The translations under genes were made by a program, and so were the position numbers. A stretch of DNA of 64,000 nt, from the NCBI RefSeq assembly GCF_001758785.1, contig NZ_LROM01000050.1, forward strand, positions 41,784 through 105,783. Direction: 5' to 3'. Of the stretch, positions 45,289-54,495 are shown piece after piece. The notes beneath the pieces are model-generated. The model was given only the letters and a program-made list of their open reading frames with translations. It did no database searches and was not told the origin of the DNA. Every line of letters begins with the position of its first letter. The first letter of the stretch is position 1. Source of the stretch: Duganella phyllosphaerae (GTDB taxonomy: Bacteria; Pseudomonadota; Gammaproteobacteria; Burkholderiales; Burkholderiaceae_D).

Positions 45289-46209
45289 GCTTTCCTTCCC
45301 TAGTAATACAGGCTTAACTAAGATTTGACGGAAGCTCTGTGCGACTAGAAGAGGCCTCCCCCTTCAACCCGGTCGTACTCGGGCAAACCTTTGCACATGC
45401 ACAAGCGAAACAAGCCGTGGAGCAGTACACGGCATTACTCCAGACAGAGGCACGAAGTTTAGGAAAGATACGGCTGTAAAGCGTCAGACGGAAAAAATTG
45501 TCAACGCAGAGCAAGATGGGCACGCACGGCAAAAAAAGACGCGGATACCCCAAACAAAGATTTGAATACGCTGGTGAAGCGGTGTGGAGAGCCTGTACAC
45601 GGAAACGCAACTCATAGAGAGTCGGAACCATTCAAAGTGCCAGGAGACTGTTGGGAATGCAGCCTAAGCCGCAGAGAGGCAATGCCGCGTAGCGACACAG
45701 AATAATATCATCAAAAATTTTATCCTGTCAACATATATTAATTCGTGGCAAATTTAATAGGTAATCCCATGAAAGAAATTGGCACCAATGAGCAGCGCGA
45801 CCTCATGAGCCTTGTTGAAATCGCGGCAGAGTAGCGGCCAAAGTCCTGAAGTGAGCAGACCAACAGGCGTTCTGGCTTGCTCCCTTGTCAAAAAGTGGAT
45901 TGATTTCCACAGCCGACCTTGCTGTGAAAATTTGCGCATTTTTTCATGGCAGCAACTGATATGCTAAGACATTGACACCAACTTTTGGTTGATTTTGCCC
46001 TTGTCACTTCATTCAGGGCCTAACGATAGCGCAGATATCGTCGCCCCAAAAACGACAGCGCGTACCTAGCCGGGATTATGACTACGCAAAGCGACGCCGC
46101 GCGTGGGACAGACTAAATTGTCCGAGCGACCTAATACAGCGGCACTTCTATTGGCAGCCCAGTGCTCAGGTTAGTGTTGCAAAAAGTACAGAATAAATGA
46201 GAGGGCTAC
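45289..46209. other. 920-base AT-rich gap with no convincing gene
   Basis: Lies between the sigma-like gene and the OLD-nuclease gene. A stop-free plus-strand stretch at 45,318-45,479 encodes a protein-like segment (core EEASPFNPVVLGQTFAHAQA, up to the TAA at 45,477) but has no ATG and may be a gene remnant. A 22-codon frame at 45,769 is too short to judge. The segment 45,700-45,780 is strongly AT-rich. The ribosome-binding site GAGAGG of the next gene is at the right end. Confidence 0.4.
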
Positions 46210-48561
46210 ATGCACGTCGAATTTGTCGAGATCGCGAATTTCAGGAAGCTCCTGTCAGCACGCGTGGATTTGTCGCTCAAAACGACGCTGTTCGTGGGTC
46301 CGAACAACAGCGGTAAGACATCGGCCATGTTGGCACTAAGGCGGTTCCTGACGCCGCGCCGCTGTCCCTTCGAGATCCATGACTTCACGTTGTGCCACTT
46401 GCGGGCGCTCGTCAATATTGGCGAATCATGGCTTCAGACGAACCAGGCAGGTGGCGTGGCGGACCTTACCCTTGCCCCTTGGGTGCATGCGCTTCCCACC
46501 GTGGATCTATGGCTGCAGGTAAAGGAAGACGAAGTCCACCGAGTTCGAGATCTTGTACCGCTCATGGAGTGGACCGGTGGAAGGCTGGGAGTGCGACTAA
46601 GATACGAGCCTAAAGATCTGAATACACTTTTTAAGGAATTCATCACGGCGGTCGTCGATGCCAACGTCATGCGCGCAGCAGCTGCGGCGGCCGCGACCGC
46701 CAAGACCGCCGGCATCGCAGCCGTTCCCAAGCTGACGGTTTGGCCTGAAACCTTGGTCGACTTCCTCAGCAAGCGGCTGAGCTCGATGTTCACGATCCGA
46801 GCCTATCCGCTGGACCCGGCGCTACTTGCCACCCCTGAAAAGCTTAGGGCCCTGCCGCAGGTACTTCCTGCATCGGCATTGCCGATCGACGGAGATCCTC
46901 TCCGTGGCCTGATCAAGGTGCATGACATCCCCGCGCAGCGCGGCTTTGGCGAAATTCCGAGTGGGGTCGAAGAAGGCGAATTGCAAACTTCGGCTGGCGG
47001 AGCGCGGCTGTCGGAACAGCTCAGAAGCTACTATGCCAAACACTTGGATCCGGCCCAAGGGCCGGATCCGATGGATCTAGAGGCCCTTCAAGCCATGGAA
47101 GCGGCTGAGGGTGCGTTCGATCTGAAGCTGACGGAGAGCTTCAAAGAATGCTTCACAGAGGTGGCGGGCCTGGGTTATCCAGGCGTTAGCGACCCGCGGC
47201 CGCGCGTATCGACACGCTTGCGTGCGATCGATGGGTTGAACCACAGCGCGGCAGTCAATTTCGAGGTCGACGTGGTTTCGGATGCAGGCGCGGTCACGCC
47301 CCGCCTGCTGCTGCCAGAGGGCAGCAACGGGTTAGGCTACCAGAATCTCATCTCCATGATCTTCCGACTGATGAGCTTCCGGGATGCATGGATGCGCGTC
47401 GGCAAAGCATCCAAGGGGGCCGAGGTTGCGAGCATTGAACCGCTGCACCTGGTCCTCGTGGAGGAACCCGAAGCCCACTTGCATGCACAGGTGCAGCAAG
47501 TATTCATTAAGAAGGCGTACGAGGTACTTCGCAGGCGGCCAGAGCTGGGGGAAAACGATGCACTGCGCACGCAATTGATCGTCAGCACGCACTCGAGCCA
47601 TGTCGCGCACGAAACTCCCTTCGCTAGCTTGCGGTATTTCCGAAGGCTGCCGGCCGGCATGGTGGCTAACGTGCCAGTGTCGACGGTCATCAACCTGTCA
47701 CAGGTATTTGGGGAGGGCACGGAGACCGAGCGCTTCGTCACCCGGTACTTGCGTGCGCAGCACGCCGACTTGTTCTTCGCCGACGCAGCGATCCTTGTCG
47801 AAGGTCCGGCCGAGCGCATGCTCATCCCAAACTTCATTCGTGCTCACTACAAGGTGCTGCACCAAAGCTACGTCACCTTGCTGGAGATTGGCGGTAGCCA
47901 CGCACATCGTTTGCGCCCCTTGATTGATCATCTGGGTCTGTTGACGCTGATCGTTACCGACCTGGACAGTCTGACAGCGACTGGCGGCTCATCAGTCCAG
48001 CCCGCTTTGGGCACTGGCCAAAAAACCAACAACTCCACCCTAAAAACCTGGGTACCAGCCTTGGACGATATCGACACCCTCATTGGTGCGCCGCCTGCAG
48101 CCAAAACGATCGCGGATGCTGGTGACACGCTGTTCGCCGTCCGCGCGGCGTACCAGATACCCGTTGAGGTCACGATGCCGGGCGCCACTGTCAAGGAAAC
48201 AGCCTACCCCTACACGTTTGAAGACGCGCTCGTTTTCGAGAACGTGGAGTTCTTCGCAACGTTTCCGGGACCGGGATTAAATGCCAAGTTCCGGACTGCC
48301 ATCGCCACCGGGGGCGGTGCAACTGCGGTAGGTGCCAGCATGTACACCGCGCTCAAGGACGGCAAGAAAGCGGAGTTCGCCCTCGATGTCTTGATGGCGG
48401 ATGACTTCAATAATCTGAAGGTGCCGCAGTACATCGCAGAAGGCTTGGTGTGGCTTCTGGAACAGATGAAGAAGAAGCAAGTGGAAATCCTGACTACAGC
48501 ACCGGGTACGGCCGTTTCAATAACGACTGCCGCAGGCTCAGCGCCGGGGGGCGCACCATGA
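46210..48561 (+). CDS. OLD-family ATP-dependent nuclease (ABC-type ATPase + TOPRIM), GajA-like
   Basis: 783-aa overcoming-lysogenization-defect family protein. N-terminal ABC-type ATPase with Walker A GPNNSGKT (30-37), a large helical insertion, then signature-like LLPEGSNGLGYQNLISM and Walker B VEEPEAHLHA (E418-H423), followed by an STHSSH switch. The C-terminal TOPRIM nuclease has the conserved Glu in ILVEGPAER (E531) and the DxD pair in VTDLDS (D584, D586). Its stop overlaps the start of a UvrD-like helicase gene (ATGA), the arrangement of class 2 OLD proteins in Gabija defence. At 783 aa it is longer than typical GajA (about 580), so it is a divergent relative. Confidence 0.85.
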   Translation: MHVEFVEIANFRKLLSARVDLSLKTTLFVGPNNSGKTSAMLALRRFLTPRRCPFEIHDFTLCHLRALVNIGESWLQTNQAGGVADLTLAPWVHALPTVDLWLQVKEDEVHRVRDLVPLMEWTGGRLGVRLRYEPKDLNTLFKEFITAVVDANVMRAAAAAAATAKTAGIAAVPKLTVWPETLVDFLSKRLSSMFTIRAYPLDPALLATPEKLRALPQVLPASALPIDGDPLRGLIKVHDIPAQRGFGEIPSGVEEGELQTSAGGARLSEQLRSYYAKHLDPAQGPDPMDLEALQAMEAAEGAFDLKLTESFKECFTEVAGLGYPGVSDPRPRVSTRLRAIDGLNHSAAVNFEVDVVSDAGAVTPRLLLPEGSNGLGYQNLISMIFRLMSFRDAWMRVGKASKGAEVASIEPLHLVLVEEPEAHLHAQVQQVFIKKAYEVLRRRPELGENDALRTQLIVSTHSSHVAHETPFASLRYFRRLPAGMVANVPVSTVINLSQVFGEGTETERFVTRYLRAQHADLFFADAAILVEGPAERMLIPNFIRAHYKVLHQSYVTLLEIGGSHAHRLRPLIDHLGLLTLIVTDLDSLTATGGSSVQPALGTGQKTNNSTLKTWVPALDDIDTLIGAPPAAKTIADAGDTLFAVRAAYQIPVEVTMPGATVKETAYPYTFEDALVFENVEFFATFPGPGLNAKFRTAIATGGGATAVGASMYTALKDGKKAEFALDVLMADDFNNLKVPQYIAEGLVWLLEQMKKKQVEILTTAPGTAVSITTAAGSAPGGAP

Positions 48562-50483
48562 CAGACGCCGACGATCAATTCGATGCCGAGGCTGACGCAA
48601 CGATTATTGAATGTCTTGACCTGAGCAAGCCCAGAAGCTTCTTCCTTTACGCTGGCGCTGGATCAGGAAAGACTCGGTCATTAGTCAGCGCAGTAAGACA
48701 GGCGATCGATGGTGAGCACGGCAGGCAGCTCACTTTGACGGGCAAAAAAATTGGCATCATCACCTACACCAACGCTGCGTGCGACGAAATCAAGCAGCGT
48801 CTCGAGTTCGATCCCCGGGTCGAGGTCATGACGATCCACGCATTCTCATGGTCGCTGATCGAGGGCTTCAACGTCGAGATCCGTCAGTGGGTCGCGAAGA
48901 ATCTTGAAGAAGAGATTGCCGAGCTCGAGGAACAGCACAGGAAGGGCCGCCCCAATACAAAGGCGGGCATTGAAAGGCTCCGGTCCATGGAGGTCAAGCG
49001 TCGCCGTCTGGCATATTTGGAATCCATCATCAAGTTCATCTACAGCCCGACAAGCGACAACCGCACGCACGACTCTCTGAACCACTCAGAGGTCATAGCC
49101 ATGACGGCCAGCTTCTTGACCAACAAACCTGGGTTAAGGCGTATGTTGGTAAGTAGGTGTCCGGTCTTGCTCATTGATGAGAGCCAGGACACGAACAAAG
49201 CCCTCATGGACGCCTTCTTGAATTTGGAAGAAGAATTCCATGACCGGTTCAGCTTGGGTCTTTTTGGTGACATGATGCAGCGCATCTACTCGGACGGGAA
49301 AGACCGGCTAGACAAAGCGATTCCTGCCAGATGGGCCATGCCACGCAAGCGGATGAACCATCGATGTCCGTCCCGGGTTATCGAGGTCATCAACAGCATC
49401 CGCCATGATGTCGACGGCGAGAAACAAGTCCCCCGCAGCGACGCTGATGTGGGCGTGGTTCGCGTCTTCATTGCGCCTCAAGCGGGTGCCGATCCCTTCG
49501 CCATAGAAGCAGCGGTGCGCCAGCGGATGGAGACGATCGCTGGTGATCCAGCTTGGTATAGCTCGGACACGGTGAAGACTTTGGCCCTTGAGCATCTGAT
49601 GTCTGCCCGGCGATTCGGTTTCGTAGAATTCTTCGAACCGCTTTGGGGGATCGACAGGCTCAGGACCAGCCTCCTGCAAGGCGCAGGCGCAGGCCTTGGA
49701 TTCTTCATCCGGGGTGTGCTGCCGCTGGTCAAGGCGCTTCGCGCTAACGACCGGTTTGCGGCTACGGCGATCATTAAGGCATCATCGCCACTTTTAAGTC
49801 ACGAAACGCTTCAGGCAGCTGGATCGAATCAGGTCGCGCAACTTAGCAAGGCCAAGGCAGCATGCGACGGGCTTCTGGCGCTGATCACGGAACGGCCCGA
49901 GGTTACGGCTCAGACGGTGCTCGAACTTGTTGCGCAGACGGGTCTGTTTGCCATCCCGGACACCCTGGCTCCCTTCGTTCGCGGTGACGCCCACACCAAA
50001 GCCGCAGCAGCCGAGGACGAGGCAAAGCAGGGAGGTCAGGTCGAGGGGATCGAGGGCGAAGAAACCGAAGATACCAGCTCTGAGCTGAGCGCATGGGGCA
50101 AGTCGCTTGAGGCTCCGCTTAACCAGATCGAACACTATGACCTGTACGTGCGGGGGCAGTCGCAGTTCGGGACGCATCAGGGCGTCAAAGGGCTTGAATT
50201 CCCGCGAGTTCTGGTCGTAATCAACGACGACGAGGCGCGAGGCTTCCTTTTTGCCTACGACAAGTTCTTTGGCACCAAGGCGAAAACAAAGGCGGACCTA
50301 GAGAATGAAGCTGTTGGCCGTGAGACTGGTTCAGACCGGACCCGCCGCTTGTTCTACGTTACCTGCAGCCGAGCGGAGAAGAGTTTGGCCATCGTCTACT
50401 ACTCGCCTGAGCCAGGGTTGGCTCGTGACGCCATCCTCCAATACGGCTGGTTTGGTGAAAGCGAAGTTGAGTTGATCACTTGA
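48558..50483 (+). CDS. UvrD/Rep-like superfamily 1 helicase, GajB-like
   Basis: 641-aa SF1A helicase with all core motifs: Walker A GAGSGKT (33-39), Ia ITYTNAACDEI, Ib MTIHAFSW, motif II IDESQD (207-211 DESQD), III LFGDMMQRIY, IV NHRCPS, V THQGVKGLEF and VI RLFYVTCSRAEKS. The ATG at 48,558 overlaps the OLD gene stop, and no ribosome-binding site is needed for a coupled start. An insertion of about 200 residues separates motif IV from motif V. Partner of the OLD nuclease; in Gabija the helicase senses DNA ends generated by phage and the nuclease cuts. Function here is inferred from architecture. Confidence 0.87.
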   Translation: MTDADDQFDAEADATIIECLDLSKPRSFFLYAGAGSGKTRSLVSAVRQAIDGEHGRQLTLTGKKIGIITYTNAACDEIKQRLEFDPRVEVMTIHAFSWSLIEGFNVEIRQWVAKNLEEEIAELEEQHRKGRPNTKAGIERLRSMEVKRRRLAYLESIIKFIYSPTSDNRTHDSLNHSEVIAMTASFLTNKPGLRRMLVSRCPVLLIDESQDTNKALMDAFLNLEEEFHDRFSLGLFGDMMQRIYSDGKDRLDKAIPARWAMPRKRMNHRCPSRVIEVINSIRHDVDGEKQVPRSDADVGVVRVFIAPQAGADPFAIEAAVRQRMETIAGDPAWYSSDTVKTLALEHLMSARRFGFVEFFEPLWGIDRLRTSLLQGAGAGLGFFIRGVLPLVKALRANDRFAATAIIKASSPLLSHETLQAAGSNQVAQLSKAKAACDGLLALITERPEVTAQTVLELVAQTGLFAIPDTLAPFVRGDAHTKAAAAEDEAKQGGQVEGIEGEETEDTSSELSAWGKSLEAPLNQIEHYDLYVRGQSQFGTHQGVKGLEFPRVLVVINDDEARGFLFAYDKFFGTKAKTKADLENEAVGRETGSDRTRRLFYVTCSRAEKSLAIVYYSPEPGLARDAILQYGWFGESEVELIT

Positions 50484-50869
50484 TCGAACTGAATGCTATC
50501 GACCTATATGACCTGACGCCGCTCTGCGCAAGCAGCTTCGGACGTACCTCAATCAGATCGTAGCCAAAACAGAGGAGTGCTGAGGACATCCGTCTTACGA
50601 ACCTCGACCGCGCTACATGTATGCCCTCACGTGAGCGACCAACGTCATTCCAGCCCGACCAACTCTATTTGCCGCGATCAATGTTGAGCAGCTAAATAAA
50701 GTTGGTCTGAGAGGCTAAACCTTTAATTTTCTTAGCTTATAGAGGTGCCAAGTAAAGTTGGTCGAGCATTCACATGACGGACTTAGTTTTCTGCCACGCG
50801 AAAAAGTTGGTCAAGACAATGACCGCTTTCGCCACAAACCGAACACACGATTCACTAGTCCACTCAGTT
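50484..50869. other. Gap with five GTTGGTC heptamers
   Basis: No gene seen. The heptamer GTTGGTC occurs five times in 186 bases: two in inverted orientation (GACCAAC at 50,637 and 50,657) and three direct (50,701, 50,757, 50,816), the last three within the longer AAAGTTGGTC. The gap separates the OLD/helicase pair from convergent minus-strand genes, so promoters are not expected here except possibly antisense; transposon-end or protein-binding repeats are alternatives. Confidence 0.45.
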
Positions 50870-51415
50870 TTAACGCTGCAGAATTTTCGCAGTTATAACT
50901 GCTGGGTCGTTGCAATATCCTTCATTTGCAAACCGCTGGACACGCTCCTTGACATCCCCCGGACCCCAAAACTCCCAGTTGCGTTCAGCGAAATGGTTCC
51001 GCATCGCCTCGATGTCTGCTTTTCGGCCGTTCCCAGCGATAAGACCAAGGCGAATTTGAAACGCAGGCCCCATCAGTCCCAAAGCGAGCAGGTCAGTGCG
51101 CAGTTGATGAAGGACGATCTCACGATAAGGGGTACAGGTAAAAAGTTTGTACCGGCCTTCCGGGACTTGATGGTCGACTGCTAAATCAACAAGCTTGACA
51201 CCGACAGAATCAAAGAACGACTTTACTTCGAACGCGATGATCGTCGACGTAGGTACATGCAATGCAAGCAAATCAATTTCAGGGCGTGGAATCGAAGATT
51301 TGGAGGGATGAATCTGCGCCTTCTGTACAGGACTGAGATTGATCTTAAAGGACTGGATGACCCAATATCCTTCCCGCTCCAAAAGCGTCTTTGCAATGTT
51401 CTCGAAGTGATCCAC
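50870..51415 (-). CDS. PD-(D/E)XK nuclease-like protein
   Basis: 181-aa protein whose middle carries PRPEIDLLALHVPTSTIIAF followed by EVKSF: an acidic residue plus ID, then an ExK after a hydrophobic strand, the core of the PD-(D/E)XK nuclease fold seen in restriction-endonuclease-like proteins. The N-terminal helix NIAKTLLEREGYWV is also typical of Mrr/RE-like folds. No DNA-binding domain is attached. It is the last gene of a minus-strand group with a PLD-like and a TIR gene and converges with the OLD/helicase pair. Function in defence is inferred. Confidence 0.65.
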   Translation of the reverse strand: MDHFENIAKTLLEREGYWVIQSFKINLSPVQKAQIHPSKSSIPRPEIDLLALHVPTSTIIAFEVKSFFDSVGVKLVDLAVDHQVPEGRYKLFTCTPYREIVLHQLRTDLLALGLMGPAFQIRLGLIAGNGRKADIEAMRNHFAERNWEFWGPGDVKERVQRFANEGYCNDPAVITAKILQR

Positions 51416-51726
51416 TAGTTTTGCTCAATATCCACAAAAATCTCCTCAAAATCTGTTCCGGAAAAATTCAGCTTTGACCATCCGCGCCTGGCCGTTCTCG
51501 GCCGGTCGCGCCAGCATAGCATGTTGCCGTCGCGAAAACATCAAGGTCTGCCCCGACACGCCGCTGTCGCCCCGACGCTGTCGATCACGCAGCCAGTCTC
51601 GACAAGGACAAGGCTTCGCTCACGACTGCAAGACAGATACGTCAAGGGCCCAGCCAGAAGTGTGGCACAGGCACAGCAGATGAAATGCCTCTGACAGTCT
51701 AAGGAGAAAGCACAGACTCGACTGGA
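51416..51726. other. Gap of about 310 bases without a gene
   Basis: GC-richer than its neighbours and without a credible reading frame or clear hairpin. It may hold the promoter of the PD-(D/E)XK gene, but I see no good match. Confidence 0.35.
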
Positions 51727-52464
51727 TTAGGCGTCTGGCGGTAAATTGGAATTCGTATACCCTGCGATACGCACTTGTTGATTAAATCGCCAGACTTCGA
51801 AAACCCTCTGAACTTGACGAGTGATACTCTGATCAACCCCCAAACCGTTAGCAAAGTCTTTCAATTGATCATTGATAGTCTCTGAAATAGAATCCAATGG
51901 CGCAACATCCTCAGAACAATTTCTATCAAATGAGAGATCAAGCTCATAATTCTTTCCTCCGAGCGCCCCTGTCGTCAGATTCGTGCTGCCGATAATGGCT
52001 TTCGTTGCCAAATGTTTCTTTGATACGGAATCATATTTACATCGAGCTGTTAACTTTGCGTGCATTTTTGGGACGCAGTAGAACTGAATAGGATCTTGGC
52101 CGAACAGAATAGTACCATCGAGACTCTGATTCAGGTTTTTCAAAATAGTACCTGCATCTTTTTTTGTAAATCCTTGTGATCCGGTTTTCCACATTCCCAA
52201 AATTAATACAAGTCGGCCGCCGTTTTTGATCCAATTTCGCACAAAATCGACGCACAATGCTTCTTCAATATCAAATTTTCCTGACTGCAGCACTAGAGAC
52301 TCTGGCGGCCTGTAATTGAGTGCGGTGACCATTGGAGTGTTGCTGAACGGATCGAAGTTGGGATCGTCTTCCTCAGAGTACGGCCTACACAATTCCCTAA
52401 GCGCTGCTAAGTTCTCTTTGACGGCTCCGTTACAAAGAAACGGATTACTTACAATTACCTTCAT
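51727..52464 (-). CDS. PLD-like (HKD) nuclease-domain protein
   Basis: 245 aa from the ATG at 52,464, which has a GGGAG ribosome-binding site; an ATG ten codons upstream does not. The segment PKMHAKLTARC followed 20 residues later by AIIGSTNLTTGAL is a single HKD-type motif (HxK, then GSxN) with the downstream acidic E in NYELDLSF, as in NgoFVII-type and other phospholipase D-like nucleases. One motif per chain implies a dimeric active site. The coding region is AT-richer than the core. Substrate unknown; nucleic acid is likely from family and neighbours. Confidence 0.65.
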   Translation of the reverse strand: MKVIVSNPFLCNGAVKENLAALRELCRPYSEEDDPNFDPFSNTPMVTALNYRPPESLVLQSGKFDIEEALCVDFVRNWIKNGGRLVLILGMWKTGSQGFTKKDAGTILKNLNQSLDGTILFGQDPIQFYCVPKMHAKLTARCKYDSVSKKHLATKAIIGSTNLTTGALGGKNYELDLSFDRNCSEDVAPLDSISETINDQLKDFANGLGVDQSITRQVQRVFEVWRFNQQVRIAGYTNSNLPPDA

Positions 52465-52662
52465 GCTGTCTCCCTGTTCGAAATTACTTACCATGCACCG
52501 CTCCCCATTACTCCATTACGTCGCGAAGGTGACGACGTTGACGCGGTGCGGCCGCATAGTTACACCAATAAATATTCCAGTAAATTGCAACGATCGCTAA
52601 TGGCCGATCTCGGCTGAATTAGTAGCGCAAGTTTAGCACTACATCTTCAGGTCGAAACGCAA

Positions 52663-52860
52663 CTATCCCTTGTTTAATACGGTTCGCATCACTGCGTTCC
52701 AAGTCGTAATCCAGAGGTGATGAGTAAACTTCAATGATGGTGCGATATCATCGGCTGCAGCATACCGAAGATTAGATTCATCAGAAAATACGGCTTGGGG
52801 AACATTGAATTCCACAATCTTAACTACATCGTATTGCATAAATCTCATAATTGAAACCAT
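52663..52860 (-). CDS. Possible small protein between the PLD-like and TIR genes
   Basis: 65-codon frame with an AGGAG ribosome-binding site 12 bases before its ATG (9 bases before an alternative GTG one codon upstream). Composition is ordinary (MRFMQYDVVKIVEFNVPQAV...), no domain recognised. Same strand as its neighbours. The remaining gap (52,465-52,662) shows nothing else. Existence is uncertain. Confidence 0.3.
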   Translation of the reverse strand: MVSIMRFMQYDVVKIVEFNVPQAVFSDESNLRYAAADDIAPSLKFTHHLWITTWNAVMRTVLNKG

Positions 52861-52942
52861 CACGAACGACTGCTCCTGCTAATAGCCGTCATTGACAAAT
52901 TCCGTGCAGAAGCAGCCAGTAGCTGCTTTTTTCGTCAAGCAT

Positions 52943-53644
52943 CTATAGAGTAACCAACTCTGCAATTTTCCGCGCGACTACAGCCATTGAATCTTCTGCA
53001 GTATCTAGGCCACTGCGCGAGGCGAGCAAAGGGCTGATATCGCGAAGAGCTACATAGGTTGTGTTATGCACGATGGGAACAAGTTGGTTACCTGCTAAGA
53101 GAGCTGAAAGCTCTTTGTCGGCAACGCCTTCTTTTGGAAGGCGAGCGAGCAATGCAGGAGTTACCAGTACAAGCCCGATTCGCGACTTAGCTAAACCCTT
53201 GTCGATAGCGCGCATCATTGGCACTCCGAGTCCAAGATCCTTTTCACTGAACCAAACTTTGACACCTGCCGCCACAAGCAAATCGTGCAATTCTTTTGCT
53301 GGCCCCTGTCGGTCATCCCACGCATGGCAAAGGAAAACATCACGAAGATCAGGTTGCGTTTCCGCCCGCGTCTCAACTGTTTCACGGATTGGTGTGAGCG
53401 ACTGTACTTGGGCAGGAGTGTAGACGATAGATGAGCCTGCGTTCGACCACTTCGGCCTTGAACCGCTACTGGACCTGACACTACTGCTACCACCGCTAGT
53501 GCTGTAGCCAGCGGTGCTTCCTGATGGAGCGTAGGACGAGCTGCTTCTACTGTAAGCGTACCTAGAACTGTGACGGCATGCAGGACATTCAGCAGCTGCA
53601 GAGGCTGAGCTATGTCCTCTTACTGGAGCGGTGCATCTAGCCAT
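52943..53644 (-). CDS. TIR-domain protein with Cys-containing N-terminus and Ser-rich linker
   Basis: 233 aa. Residues 1-27 hold CT...CPACRHS, a potential metal-binding knuckle; 28-72 are a Ser/Tyr/Gly-rich linker; the TIR domain spans about 100-230: DVFLCHAWDD, then a helix KELHDLLVAAGVKVWFSEKDL with the candidate catalytic E134, GVPMMRAIDKGLAKSRIGLVLVTPALLA and LVPIVHN. TIR domains of this type often cleave NAD+ in anti-phage signalling. No sensor domain is fused, so a partner is expected. An inverted repeat upstream (53,741) may regulate it. Confidence 0.8.
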   Translation of the reverse strand: MARCTAPVRGHSSASAAAECPACRHSSRYAYSRSSSSYAPSGSTAGYSTSGGSSSVRSSSGSRPKWSNAGSSIVYTPAQVQSLTPIRETVETRAETQPDLRDVFLCHAWDDRQGPAKELHDLLVAAGVKVWFSEKDLGLGVPMMRAIDKGLAKSRIGLVLVTPALLARLPKEGVADKELSALLAGNQLVPIVHNTTYVALRDISPLLASRSGLDTAEDSMAVVARKIAELVTL

Positions 53645-53740
53645 TTCGTGATCCCTTCGTTTTTAACTGTCTATTTAATTGAATTATTAATAGCCGATCC
53701 AACCTAACATAAAAAACTATTAACATTTATAAAAGCGCAA

Positions 53741-53760
53741 TTATCGGTAATTTCCGATAA
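53741..53760. promoter_or_regulatory. Inverted repeat TTATCGG-TAATTT-CCGATAA
   Basis: Perfect 7-bp arms with a 6-base AT centre, 97 bases upstream of the TIR gene start in an AT-rich segment (53,690-53,780). Plausible operator or small terminator; there is no other gene in 53,645-54,072. Confidence 0.4.
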
Positions 53761-54072
53761 CAGTCGATAGTATCAAATTTTTAACATGGAGAGTTTAGAA
53801 AATTCGAGGAATTTCCTATTTCTTGCGATGCAGTAAGAACATCCACATCCCGATCCGGCCTCACCACATTTGGTACTGTATGACTGAGAGAAATGGTATC
53901 TGGATTCCAATGCCATCGAATGTCCGATGTCGGGTGAGAATAGGTGTCCGACCTAAGGAAAATACTCACTTTGCCTTAAAAACTCGACTTGCGCAGGGAC
54001 AAATTGGACTTACGATAACTCTTGTCGCGGTCACATATGCCGCTCAACCAACCCCACTAAGGGAGTTATTTG

Positions 54073-54429
54073 ATGAGTACAGACAAAGTCACGAACCTAA
54101 CTATTTTTACTACCGACTGGGCGAAAGAAGATCGCCGATCCGTGAAGGCCTACCTCAATGGCAAAGGCGACGGCAGGGTCCTGTGGTGGAACATCAATCG
54201 TTTCATTCACCAGCATTTCAGACCCAGAGCTTCGCTCGAGAAGATCATGTTTTGCTTCCACTCGCGCCACCAAACACTCACTCTGTTCAACTTGGCATAT
54301 CAAGCCTACGTGCAGGAGGTGGCAAAGGCAATCCAGTCCGAGGGAGTCGTAGCAGGCATTCGACTCGCGATTTCCTCAGCCTGCAAGACACCTTTGTCCG
54401 AAGGAACTGCGTGCTCGCATCTCTCCTGA
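54073..54429 (+). CDS. Hypothetical protein, 118 aa
   Basis: Starts at the ATG at 54,073 behind a GGGAG ribosome-binding site (an in-frame TTG lies one codon upstream). The product, MSTDKVTNLTIFTTDWAKED..., has two predicted helices around HQTLTLFNLAYQAYVQEVAK and an aromatic/basic middle (VLWWNINRFIHQHFRPRASL). I do not recognise the family. It is followed 66 bases later by two coupled small genes and may share their promoter. A longer overlapping frame in another register (53,823-54,476) looks like a shadow. Confidence 0.5.
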   Translation: MSTDKVTNLTIFTTDWAKEDRRSVKAYLNGKGDGRVLWWNINRFIHQHFRPRASLEKIMFCFHSRHQTLTLFNLAYQAYVQEVAKAIQSEGVVAGIRLAISSACKTPLSEGTACSHLS

Positions 54430-54495
54430 CATCCACTTGCCGATCAACACATGTGATTGGCGTGGTCGGGACATAGTGATTTCACCCTGAACATC

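Noticed and set aside
50774..51184. 136-codon plus-strand frame
   Set aside because: Antisense to the PD-(D/E)XK-like gene, whose frame has recognisable motifs.
51474..51683. 69-codon plus-strand frame
   Set aside because: Arg/Cys/Ser-rich composition with no ribosome-binding site or recognisable motif.
53823..54476. 217-codon plus-strand frame overlapping the 118-aa gene
   Set aside because: No ribosome-binding site, Arg/Ser-rich second half, and the overlapping frame from 54,073 has a good ribosome-binding site and better protein-like composition.
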